Below are positions 55,362 to 64,000 of a stretch of DNA of 64,000 nt, in pieces (positions within the stretch are counted from its first letter, which is position 1; every line of letters starts with the position of its first letter). Under the pieces are notes generated by a model. It was not told the DNA's origin, made no database searches, and worked only from the letters and a program-made list of their open reading frames with translations. Origin of the DNA: Nemertoderma westbladi (lineage: Eukaryota > Xenacoelomorpha > Nemertodermatida > Nemertodermatidae); the NCBI GenBank assembly GCA_032718475.1, contig JAUCBJ010001062.1, positions 36,993 to 100,992 of the forward strand, read 5' to 3'. The position numbers and the translations under genes were made by a program.

Positions 55362-55856
55362 TAAAATTTACTTTTGATTTTATGGTTTTTATTTAACAAA
55401 TTGTAACGATGAATCCTCACTTTAATTAATACAGTGAATATATTAACTATATTAACTATATTAACTACAGCTTACGTATCGCGCATAGCGGTAATCTATA
55501 TATGAACGGTATAGACATGAGTCCCACGATCTAACTAATTAATAATATTTACTTATTAAAATCCTATCTAACATCCTATCGAATCACGAGTAAGTAAGTA
55601 AAGAACGACCCCCCCCCCCCCCCACCCCCACCCCCCGCCCCCATAGCATTACAGTGTGTACAGTTGGGCTATACTAGCTCTGCTATTGCCCAAATGTACG
55701 TGCATTCTATATTATACAACCAATAATTAATCGTTGTTATGTTATGTTATGTAATGTAATGTTAATGTAATGTTATGAAAGAAATAATTAAAGTTAAAGT
55801 TAAAGTTAAAGTTAAAGTTTGGAGTCATTTGTGATGACACTGATGGCCTCTGCATA
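55362..55856. repeat. LINE 3' tail region and microsatellites
   Basis: After the LINE stop come AT-rich bases, a short 'attaactat' repeat (about 55437-55470), a C-rich run (55607-55640), a GTTAT/GTAAT simple repeat (55735-55777) and five units of GTTAAA (55790-55820). No gene. Confidence 0.7.
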
Positions 55857-57124
55857 ATGTTGTGCGAAGACCACACAAATACGAAACAGCAAGTGCTATA
55901 CATACAGGAGAACCCATTTTATGAGGAAGGTGCTGTGCAATCCTATGAGGAATTTGCACCAGCAACTCTGGCACCAAATGTTGTGAGGCAAGGAAGGTTG
56001 AACCGTTGGAATAGTTCCAACTATGTCGTTAACTGCGTCGGAGGCTACCATGGCCTTTCAACTTACACACTTGGAGCTTCCAACATTGATCCTCCTCCCA
56101 TCAACTACAACCAAATACTGAGGGAGGGTTATGTCTAAAATTTCGGCCGGACATACGCGAATCCTATCTAGGAAGTGGGGATAGAGGCAGCAGCATCATA
56201 GTCAAATCCAAGCTGCAGGGGTTGGAAGGTTCAGGAAAAAGCCCAAAGGAAGAAAATATCAAACAACTTATCTCAGGGGGTACATACGTCTCGATTGGAG
56301 ATTCTTTCCATGCTTGGAAGTTATCACGTCTCCAACACGAGGAACAGGAGTCACGAGAAAATGCCAAAGCTTACATGTTCCAAGCTGAGAGTCTTACGAT
56401 AACAATTGTCCATCCTCATACTGACTATGGCGCTTTTCCATTCAAATTAAATGTTACGCATATTGGTACCTCTCTAGCCTCTGCTGTTACAACAGTTCTC
56501 CTTTACAATAGAAGACTTCATCAATTATGTTTGGAGAAGTACATTTCACTAAATGATAACTTCATTGGCCGGGTTCTTGCTGCTGTTGCTAGTGTCTCTG
56601 GACTTAACAAACCATCTAAGTCGTGCAACATACACATCATTGATACAAATATTTCAAAGGACCCTTCCATAATAAACTTACCAGATGCACCTTTCTATGA
56701 AAAAGTAGTGAATTTATTGATTCGATTGTCCACAAAGTCTGCATTATACCCTATTGAAGAAATTCCTTGCATAGTTGGGAACATGTATGACGTCATAATT
56801 TGTCGCAACTGTAATTCTAGATCAGATCCACCAGCAAATGATATTGGTTTTTACCGCCTTATGTTGGTTATGACTGCATCCAACACTGTCGTATTCCGTT
56901 GGGAACAAAACCTACAGTTGTGGTACGTTAGTAAAGAAGCAATTAAAAATACACTTCCTGGTAATTGGTACAACGATTGGAGAGTAGCAGTATACATCAA
57001 CACTTCTAAAAATGAGCACCATGATGATATCATACAGAGATCACTTGGAGGACAGCGGAAATTATATTGTGATAATCATGGTCACCATCTTATCCAAATG
57101 CGCTGTATCAAATATATATTATAA
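55857..57124 (+). pseudogene. Unrecognised gene in two frames, about 420 codons
   Basis: Not recognised. The first frame (55857-56138) ends REGYV. The second frame is open from about 56130 (LKFRPDIRESYLGSGDRG) to 57124. One frameshift near 56135 joins them. The listed start of the second part (56222) is an internal TTG/Leu, not a real start. Visible content: a Gly/Tyr-rich patch (VGGYHGLSTYTLGA), an Arg/Glu-rich helix (SRLQHEEQESRENAKAY), mixed alpha/beta composition, a CRNC pair near the C-terminal third, and a His/Cys end (CDNHGHHLIQMRC). No signal peptide or membrane segment. It lies upstream of, and on the same strand as, the Helitron Rep-helicase, and may be an accessory ORF of that element. 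Replacement of a host gene fragment is the alternative. Confidence 0.4.
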
Positions 57125-57290
57125 ATATATAAAATATTGCAGGACTCTATTTTTAGTTACTTGTTACCAATAATGTAAGAATATACAATATATAAATATA
57201 CGATTAATAATTATTAGCTAATCGGCGAGCGTGAATTAGTGAGCGTCTTGTATTTAACCATCCAAGACATTCAGCTCCAGTATCTTCTAA

Positions 57291-58051
57291 TTAACCGACA
57301 GTGACCATCCCCATAGGATCTCCGAACTTATTGGAACGGAAATCAACTCCGCTAGCTTTTATCTTATCATTCCATTGACGGTTCAGGATACTCAATTCAA
57401 CCCCATTATCCGCACCATCGAAGGCGATGTGACACTTCTTTAATTCTGGAATAATTTCTTGCTGGAACTTCAGCTCACAGATATCAGTTACAACTTCCGT
57501 TTTGAGAGACATGTCCGTAATTGTGATGCTCTCTAGCTTCTTACAATCTCTTACCATCGAAACGAAGTCAACACGTATTTCTTCATCCTGTCCGCACTCC
57601 ATTACCAACTCTTTCAGACATTGGTCCATGTGATCACCTAGATAGCGGAATAGTATAGATAAGCCGTCGATTGTTTCCATCCAAGCTGCAAATAATTCGA
57701 ACTTAGTAAGAGGAGGTCGTCCTTTTATCAAGCGAATCAGCGAATGAACGTCAACTGTCTCGAAGTCGAATAGCATATGAACCGAGAGCTCGGGGTTGGC
57801 TTTACTCCACGGGCAGTTGTTATTATCAGCAACAGGTAAAACATTATCAGATCCAGTCAGGCAGAGGCGGAGTACCAATAATATTAGATGGGGACTTTTA
57901 GTCAGAATTCTTTCTAATATATCTGGATTCAAGTAGTTATAATTGATATCCAGGTTCATCAACGCCTTCAATGAAGTGAGCGGTCCCATAGCAGATGATA
58001 TGGGCCTCGCAGTAGATGCGGCAGATGGATGAATTTCAAATTGCTTGTGTT
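57291..58051 (-). pseudogene. F-box/leucine-rich-repeat-like last exon
   Basis: A frame of about 260 codons ending in TAA at 57291-57293. It has LRR-style blocks: LTSLKALMNLDINYNYLN, LLVLRLCLTG, CLKELVMECG, CKKLESITITDMSL, PELKKCHIAF. This pattern, with the acidic SVHMLFDFETVDVHSLIRL segment, is like the C-terminal half of F-box/LRR substrate receptors of SCF ubiquitin ligases. On the minus strand, 'tttcctacatgtccctacag' (58052-58071) is a good splice acceptor. From it another frame reads NTSNLKFIHLPHLL before the main frame takes over, hinting at a frameshift near 58010. The listed Met (58079) is then intronic. It may be a host exon, or one captured by the neighbouring Helitron. The F-box itself is not present. 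Confidence 0.45.
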
Positions 58052-58252
58052 CTGTAGGGACATGTAGGAAACCTGCCAATCACAGGTGTCCTAAAAACAT
58101 CCTGTCTTTTCAGTGCTATGTAGCTGTTTGTCTACGACATTATAGAGAGTATTCTGCAAGTATAGCTTCTAATGTCATTATCCGATACAGAAGATGTGCA
58201 GTGAATGGAGACAACACATCCGCAATACCCACCAACTGTGATGACATAGATA
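58045..58252 (+). other. Short Cys-rich frame before Rep
   Basis: A plus-strand frame (58045-58275) reads CSVGTCRKPANHRCPKN then CYVAVCLRHY, a possible small zinc-binding module of the Helitron. It overlaps the minus-strand F-box exon edge and its acceptor. Both readings cannot be functional over 58045-58075. I cannot decide between them. Confidence 0.3.
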
Positions 58253-60445
58253 ATGCTCAATATCAATATGAGTGACAATGATAGTGATATTGATGACGAA
58301 GTGGAGGTCAACTTTGATGATTTCAATGCGGTGACTATAGGTGGAGCATCCGAAACAGATTCGGATATGGAATATCTTGAGGATTTGCAGAATTTCCTCA
58401 CTGACGAAAACACTCTTCCCTCTGGAAATATGCCTAATTCGGCACATTCTAGAAAGCAGATTTTTCCCCTAACAAGTCCTTACCGTTATCCTAGTCACTG
58501 TTTACTCAATGATATCTACAGAGTATTACGACGATCACTAACTAAACATCCTAGTGCTAAGAAAGCTCAATTACTCAATGAAGTAGTAGCAAAGAATTCT
58601 GCCCCAGCAACCTCGTTATTATATGTGGAAGGAAATTTATTCCCAACCACTTTCTGGAATACATTTATGGGTGCCGTTACTGGGGCCATTCCACATCATA
58701 TATTCTCGCAAATATCTGACCAAAGCAGTTCTGGGAAGAGTCGTCATCACGTGTTATCAACAAATGATATGATGGTCATTCGTTTGCGTGATGGAGACTT
58801 ACCAACATCACATGATCTAAATTATTTACATTGGGCTGCAGATATAAAAATGAACAGTAAACTAAATAAACGTCCAGCATCATTATTTTTCAACCACGGT
58901 CTAGAATTTTTAGACCAACAACAATCAGTTAGAGCTGATGGCCAAGAAACATCGTTGGAATTTGAGGAGGCCGATAGTAACAGGATAGTAAAGGAGTTGG
59001 CTGCCCTGATGAACAAACACCCATGGACTTATTTTTTCACAATCACAGCAAATGAAACGTCAACAATGGGAATGGCTCCAATAATACAGGCGATGAAGGA
59101 CTTTTGTCATACTAATCTTCCTGGGCAGGTTGGTTGGGCTGAATATGGTGATGTCTACAATTCGAATGTAACCATTTTATGTCGCCTGTGGGAGAGAGTT
59201 GTCCGGCTTCTTCTTGATTACATCGAGACCAGTCCTGAAGGATTTCTCGGTCCTGTTCAACATATGTTTGCTCGGGCTGAGTTTCAGGATAAGGGCTCCC
59301 CAGGAAATAAATGCCACTGGCATGGTGGTATCTCATTGTTTGAAGAACCTATAGAAAGGAGTTTGGAGCGCATCACTTGTGAACCTGATCATTTGCCGTG
59401 GTTGGGGGACTTTGCTGAATTACTGGATAGTGGAATAGTTGATTTAATGGATGACTTTCTCGAAGCAAGACGTGTGGTAGAGATGGTGACGGTACACAAA
59501 TGTAAATCTGCCTCTGAACGCTGCCATAAACGCACCGATAATGAAGGAAACAAGATTTGCCGTGAATCAAAACACCCCACAAGCTATACATACTGGTTTG
59601 AGGAAAAGAAAAATCTCTATTCCGAGGAAACCTATAAAACTCTCGGAGAACTCGGCCTTGCAAAGAAAGTCTTAAATTATAAGAAGACTGATATTGAGTG
59701 GAGTGTCGCTCCATTTCTCAAAGCTGGTCGACACCATTACCCTACAAGAAGTCCTCCAACTTATCTTCCAACTCAGGCAGAACTGGCCCTGGCGCTCCGC
59801 AGTTCATTCAACTGTCAGGTTACTGACAGGAAATTCCAGACTTCCTATCTGGGTAAGTATATTGGCGGCCCAGAGGAGCGTAGGGTGGTAAAACTTTATG
59901 GTTCTAAAAAACCGGAAGTTATTCGAACAGAAGTTGGAGACCAGGAAAATATCAAAATATCTGGTGTGAAATTAAAGCAAAGTATACAGAAGGACAAAGC
60001 TGTAAATATGCGAGAAATAGGTATCCCTGAGTTAGCAAGGTTTGCCATGGGTTTCCCTTATACCAGATGTACGGCTACATTCGTTCATATTAATAGCCTT
60101 CCACCGGAGTATCGTGTTGCTGTTTCAGGTAACCAACAAAAAGATCTACAGCAGGGTGCCCATGGCACATACATAGAAAGTATAGAAAAACGTAATGACC
60201 TCCCTCCTTGGCGGAGATTTACTCACTCTCAGCAACGTCTAATAAAAGAATATTCAAATAGTAGTTACTCCCTAGGAAACACTGAGAAATTTAATGTGCG
60301 CCCTCCAGAGTTAGTTATATTCAATTGTCTCATAGATTATCATGAAATATTTATAAGAACACAAAAAGCAAAAGAATATACTGTAGATCTCGATATCTAT
60401 AAACAGCCTTGGTTGGATGGATTTGGTCATCAAATAAAACTTTGA
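58253..60445 (+). CDS. Helitron Rep (HUH endonuclease) domain, 730 codons
   Basis: Acidic N-terminus, then the helitron-like N region: HPWTYFFTITANETSTMGM, and a motif region MFARAEFQDKGSPGNKCHWHG containing the metal-binding HUH pair (HWH). About 200 residues on, SYLGKYIGGPEERR provides two tyrosines three residues apart (YLGKY), the catalytic pair of Helitron Rep. It would nick and join single strands at the element ends. The TGA at 60443-60445 interrupts the frame; the same frame continues below. Start chosen at the first Met (58253); the second, 58268, precedes the acidic run and is equally possible. Confidence 0.82.
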   Translation: MLNINMSDNDSDIDDEVEVNFDDFNAVTIGGASETDSDMEYLEDLQNFLTDENTLPSGNMPNSAHSRKQIFPLTSPYRYPSHCLLNDIYRVLRRSLTKHPSAKKAQLLNEVVAKNSAPATSLLYVEGNLFPTTFWNTFMGAVTGAIPHHIFSQISDQSSSGKSRHHVLSTNDMMVIRLRDGDLPTSHDLNYLHWAADIKMNSKLNKRPASLFFNHGLEFLDQQQSVRADGQETSLEFEEADSNRIVKELAALMNKHPWTYFFTITANETSTMGMAPIIQAMKDFCHTNLPGQVGWAEYGDVYNSNVTILCRLWERVVRLLLDYIETSPEGFLGPVQHMFARAEFQDKGSPGNKCHWHGGISLFEEPIERSLERITCEPDHLPWLGDFAELLDSGIVDLMDDFLEARRVVEMVTVHKCKSASERCHKRTDNEGNKICRESKHPTSYTYWFEEKKNLYSEETYKTLGELGLAKKVLNYKKTDIEWSVAPFLKAGRHHYPTRSPPTYLPTQAELALALRSSFNCQVTDRKFQTSYLGKYIGGPEERRVVKLYGSKKPEVIRTEVGDQENIKISGVKLKQSIQKDKAVNMREIGIPELARFAMGFPYTRCTATFVHINSLPPEYRVAVSGNQQKDLQQGAHGTYIESIEKRNDLPPWRRFTHSQQRLIKEYSNSSYSLGNTEKFNVRPPELVIFNCLIDYHEIFIRTQKAKEYTVDLDIYKQPWLDGFGHQIKL

Positions 60446-61485
60446 AGTAGTACTGTTGGAACAGCTATTGATTTCCTACAGAGGCAAAGTGGTGGAGAAT
60501 CTCACAATGATATTCTGCAACTCCTCGTAGCTATATCCAATGAGGAAAATATTAACCTCCACAAGCTATTCCTTAAACCAAATTGTAAGGAGGCAATTGC
60601 CGTAAAATCAACCATCGCTCCCCATCATCGGCTAAAGTTTCTTTATCACTTGGTACTCACACTTGGAAGATTTGTGACAGAGCTAGATGTTATGGAAGTG
60701 GCTTCTTTTACTGTGGCATTCCAGAATGCAGGATTAGTTCATGACTACAAACATCCAACACAGGAAGAAGCGAATACCATTATACGAAGATATGTTGAGG
60801 AACAACTGCAAACTTATTCATTTGGGGCTAGACAATTTGAGAAATATCTCAAAAACACCATAGAAGCAGTTGACGATATTCTCTTCTCTGATGGTCGCCT
60901 GTCGCAATCTGTCCATCTGTCTCAAACATAGCTCTACGTGAAGAAGCTTCTGAGCGAATTCAAAATATAGAGATTACGAGGAAAGGGTATTTGGTCGACA
61001 CCAACCACAATGACCTTATTAGAAAAATGGTTCTTCCATCAAAGGATTCATTCATGACTGCCACAATTGATGAACCACTGGAATGGGACCCTCAACTGCC
61101 AATTGCACCTCAGCAATCTATGCCATCCCAAACGGAACAACAAAATACCCTTGAAACAATAAAGGATGTAGTTAAAAAATATTTATATCCGGCAAATAAT
61201 GTTCTCCCAAAATTTTTACTGATTACTGGTCCACCAGGTTGTGGGAAAACACTTCTTATACAGATTGCCACCATGTATTGTATATCTCACTCAGGGATTA
61301 AATGTATCACTGTTGTCACTTACCAGTGAGCGTTCTAGAACACTGGGTGGTTTTCATATACATATAGCTTTCCCAGTGCCAGTGGCTAGCATGAAGCGCA
61401 CACACCCCCAACTGCTAGTAAAACGCTGCATACGTCTCTAAAGAAGGATCCAATGAAAGCCATTCTGTTGAAGAGACCAACTAGA
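60446..61485 (+). pseudogene. Helitron linker and helicase N-terminus in three frames
   Basis: Frame 1 (same as Rep) runs to TAG at 60931 and includes FLYHLVLTLGRFVTELDV and a helical linker. A shift near 60918 continues as ALREEASERIQ..., then to the helicase with LLITGPPGCGKTLLIQIAT (Walker A) up to 61329. A further shift near 61325 gives TSERSRTLGGFHIHIAFPVP, matching the second Helitron helicase block, and a last stretch KKDPMKAILLKRP near 61450-61480. Walker B and later motifs are missing. Confidence 0.75.
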
Positions 61486-61920
61486 CTCCCTTCTAGATTA
61501 GTTTTTTTATTTTCTTTGCCTTAAGGGGCAATAGGCTGATTGTGGAGGCATCTTGCATATCATGTATTATCCTTCCATGTGTATATATATCTAAAACTTC
61601 ATATTTGCAAATAGGACATGTTCTCAGGATATCGATTCTTTTGGTTCATGGCTTTCCTAGATTTTTTCTTATATTGGGCACATAGACTCCCTTCTAGATT
61701 CGTTTTTTTTTCTTTGCCCTACTTCCATGGTTTGCCACACACTGTATTGTACTTATCCTTATTGGTTAACCTAAGCCATGTTTATTTATTGGTCATATAT
61801 GCCCTTATTAGCGCATTTATTTTACTGGTTGGTATGTGTTTAATAGGTACTTCCCTATGTTATTCATGTGTTTACCCTGTTGTATGCCTATAAATAGGTC
61901 CAATATTGCCCAATGTCAGT
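61486..61920. other. Noncoding stretch with a direct repeat
   Basis: 'agactcccttctagatt.gttttttt' occurs at 61482 and again at 61683, about 200 bp apart. No coding region was identified. Confidence 0.55.
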
Positions 61921-62261
61921 TAATAATAATAATAATAATAATAGCACTTATATTTGTTAATGCAGGCGCCCTTAGAAATCTTATGATCCTATCAGGGCGC
62001 CTGCAGCTAACTGAACTAAACGCTGTTACAACTACTACTACTACTGCACAACTATAATAGTACCGGAACTTATTTATTGAATAAATACATCTTTAATTTT
62101 GATTTAAAATCACCCAGTTCCAGGCCTTTGTGCGGCATAATCGCAACAGGAAGCCTGTTCCATGAATCTGAGGCAGCACGGTAGAAAGCACGCTGTGCCA
62201 ATGCTGAGAAGACACCAGGCACCTGAATGCAGGCCACTGTCCCAGACCGCAATCGGCGCAC
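61921..62261 (-). mobile_element. L2/CR1-type LINE 3' end with stem-loop and trinucleotide tail
   Basis: On the minus strand the last 63 codons of a LINE RT ORF (ALAQRAFYRAASDSWNRLP, LGDFKSKLKMYLFNK, stop at 62070) are followed by about 65 nt of UTR, a perfect 12-bp stem (TGCAGGCGCCCT with AGGGCGCCTGCA, 61961-61972 and 61994-62005, loop 21 nt), 'ttaacaaatataagtgcta' and a (TTA)n tail to about 61921. Position and form match 3' hairpins that some LINE RTs recognise. 5' truncated. Confidence 0.8.
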
Positions 62262-63506
62262 TGGTTCAACCGCAGTTGTTACACTTACTGTATTTTAAAA
62301 TTCATTTTCGCTATTTGTTTTTTATACTTGTTTTTAGTCCATCATTCTGCAACATTCTGACCCACTGGTGTCAATAAAATATAACCTAACTACGAACTCA
62401 CATGTTATCACCATTCATCGATACCACTGAAACCACTGTCACTCTCTACTACTCACTCTACTACTCTATGACAAACCACTTCACGTTCATCCCACAGTAG
62501 CGCTGACCACCCGCTGACCTGATCGCCACACTAAAATATCAGTAACTATTAGTGTGCATGACCAACTGTGGGATTTATTGCGATATCAAGCTGTAAAGAA
62601 ATGCAGAATAGAATTAGCAATATTGGGTTTATCAGAGAGTGAAGATGACTAGGGTAGTGTGCTGTGCATAGAATGAAAGTCAGATTATTATAGAAGACTA
62701 TGTTCTGTCAGGGACTGAACAACACAACAAGACTGGTATGAACAGATCGGCATCTGCATGTTAACCCTAATGATAATAGTACCACTACACATAATAATAG
62801 TGATGTTTCTAATTCACTGGGCCGGAATGCCGAACTCATTCGGAAGATGGACAGAGGAAGTAATGTTCATCCAGAGATGCAAAGAAGAATATCGAAAGCA
62901 TGGATACAAGGAGGCACATGAACAAGAAAGAAATGCTGCCAAAAACAACTGAGGAAAATATAGCCATAGATAACATAGGAATCTGAGAGAGGACCGATAG
63001 CAACCATCATCGATGTTCAACACAGAAAGAATGTTTGGAGAGATTGTGCTGTTGGTTACTATAACCTCAATGCTAATCGGTAGCGGAGCAGCTTTCACAT
63101 TCACCAAGAATTAGATAGTGGATAGATAGGCTTGAGTTGAATGTATTCATACTGGAGGAAGTTGGATTAATATCTGCTGAATTCTATGGAATTTTAGAAA
63201 CCGCAATGAAGAATATAATTGATAATTGATTGAAATTATCATTTCGTGGCAAACTGCTGATTATAAATAGGGACCAGCACCAACTCCCTCCCATACATAG
63301 ATGGTCATCCTATTTCCATGTCTACCAACCTCATCACATCCTTCCAGGTAATACAATTAAATCATTGTGTGTGCCACCTCAGATATTGCATTACAGAACG
63401 TTTTAGACATGATGAATAATTGAAAAATTTTGAATAATTAAAAAAGATGAAAATTTTTTTTATAACATCTTTATAACCTAATGACACCTTTCAATCGGTG
63501 TGTTAA
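62262..63506. other. 1.2 kb noncoding
   Basis: Short frames (for example 62758-62952 on the plus strand, hydrophobic then polar) have no recognisable domain or motif. No element ends or tandem repeats seen. Confidence 0.5.
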
Positions 63507-63959
63507 TTGTATAGTTTAATGATAGATAATGAAGATAATCCGAATATGGACATATTTAAGGATAGTGACAGTAGAAAGAATAAATTGTTTAAAAGGTCAA
63601 TGTGCAAGATGGATACTCGCGATTTTATTAATAGATGTGTGAGGGCCGAACTCACCTCCGGTGAGATGATATTGGCTCATATGAGGTACTGGCTATCACT
63701 TAATATACAGACGATTCTGACATGTCTATCTGCCGATCAATTATCCGCGAAAAGCATCGTTGATTGGTACATGAGGTTTCTCTCATCACTGGAAAAGCAC
63801 GAGACTCTTCCCGAGGGAGGCGTTGATCGAAGTGGTGCTGTGCTGATAGGGGGTCTCCTAGATATACTCTACGAATTTCTAGAGATTCTATCACTTATTC
63901 TATGGGTAGTGACCCGCTGTTATTTAAGAGGTTTGCATCCTATAACTGCTTCATTATGA
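63507..63959 (+). CDS. Unrecognised ORF, 150 codons, near window edge
   Basis: Not recognised. Asp/Asn-rich start, then a helical segment (RDFINRCVRAELTSGEMILA, HMRYWLSLNIQTILTCLSAD, KSIVDWYMRFLSSL) followed by a Gly/Leu-rich hydrophobic end. The phrase with 'YWLSLNIQTIL' and 'KSIVDWYMRFL' faintly recalls the helix-turn-helix part of ISXO2/Merlin-type transposases, but no DDE motif is in reach. The frame after the stop may continue in another frame beyond the window. Start chosen at the first Met; 63522 is an alternative. Confidence 0.35.
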   Translation: MYSLMIDNEDNPNMDIFKDSDSRKNKLFKRSMCKMDTRDFINRCVRAELTSGEMILAHMRYWLSLNIQTILTCLSADQLSAKSIVDWYMRFLSSLEKHETLPEGGVDRSGAVLIGGLLDILYEFLEILSLILWVVTRCYLRGLHPITASL

Positions 63960-64000
63960 TAAGGATTTGGAACCTTCGGAAATATTGTTAATGGCTGCGA

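Larger units (their letters stand above)
58253..61485 (+). mobile_element. Helitron Rep-helicase, decayed and truncated
   Basis: A HUH-type Rep region (58253-60445) is followed, in the same frame after a TGA, by the Rep-helicase linker, then by a 5' helicase domain with Walker A in a second frame and the next helicase motif in a third. Homology stops at about 61485. Neither the 5' TC nor the 3' hairpin-CTRR end was found. Helitrons transpose by rolling-circle replication. Confidence 0.82.

Overview
This is a eukaryotic, animal-type window. It has no operons or ribosome-binding sites. Nearly every long reading frame belongs to a transposable element of animal type: three BEL/Pao LTR retrotransposons, one Ty1/copia element, three copies of one APE-type LINE, two fragments of other LINEs, a piggyBac remnant and a decayed Helitron. 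The base composition is AT-rich, with many ACCGGT-type words, C-homopolymers and minisatellites. One candidate host exon looks like a nuclear receptor of the ecdysone-receptor type, which would suit an arthropod or another protostome. The species cannot be fixed from the sequence alone.

Layout, left to right. Positions 1-1701 hold a poly-C tract and an internally deleted piggyBac. An unrecognised minus-strand ORF lies at 1806-2219. A 3' scrap of LINE family A (3912-4090, plus strand) abuts a decayed BEL element (BEL-1, 4091 to about 10943, minus strand) that has lost its integrase. Positions 10944-14576 are noncoding and AT-rich and include a 57-bp near-perfect palindrome. Positions 14582-23629 are a complete copia element on the minus strand, with both LTRs, a primer-binding site and a 5-bp target duplication. 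It was split by a full-length LINE-A copy (about 15515-19328) whose 1105-codon ORF is uninterrupted.

Positions 23844-24011 look like an exon of a nuclear-receptor ligand-binding domain. Its 5' splice donor is the first unit of a 47-bp minisatellite (24012-24707, 27149-28748, 34613-34843). A broken LINE-A copy (24708-27053) separates the first two arrays. Positions 28749-34515 are mostly noncoding with several inverted and direct repeats.

From 34844 to about 54513 lies BEL-2 (minus strand). It consists of a single 3' LTR, a third ORF resembling a DEDD 3'-5' exonuclease where an env gene would sit, a minisatellite, and pol. Its pol is split at a GGACC target site by BEL-3 (41892-53605), which has about 1-kb LTRs and a gag-pol with several stops and frameshifts.

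Positions 54516-55361 are the end of a Jockey/CR1-group LINE. Positions 55857-57124 are an unrecognised two-frame gene. Positions 57291-58051 are an F-box/LRR-like exon on the minus strand. Positions 58253-61485 are a decayed Helitron Rep-helicase. Positions 61920-62261 are an L2/CR1-type LINE 3' end with a 12-bp perfect stem-loop and a trinucleotide tail. The window ends with an unrecognised plus-strand ORF (63507-63959).

Timing can be read from the nesting. The exon-edge minisatellite existed before BEL-2, and BEL-2 before BEL-3. Copia existed before the intact LINE-A insertion. All coordinates were read by eye, and domain calls rest on motif recognition, not on searches.
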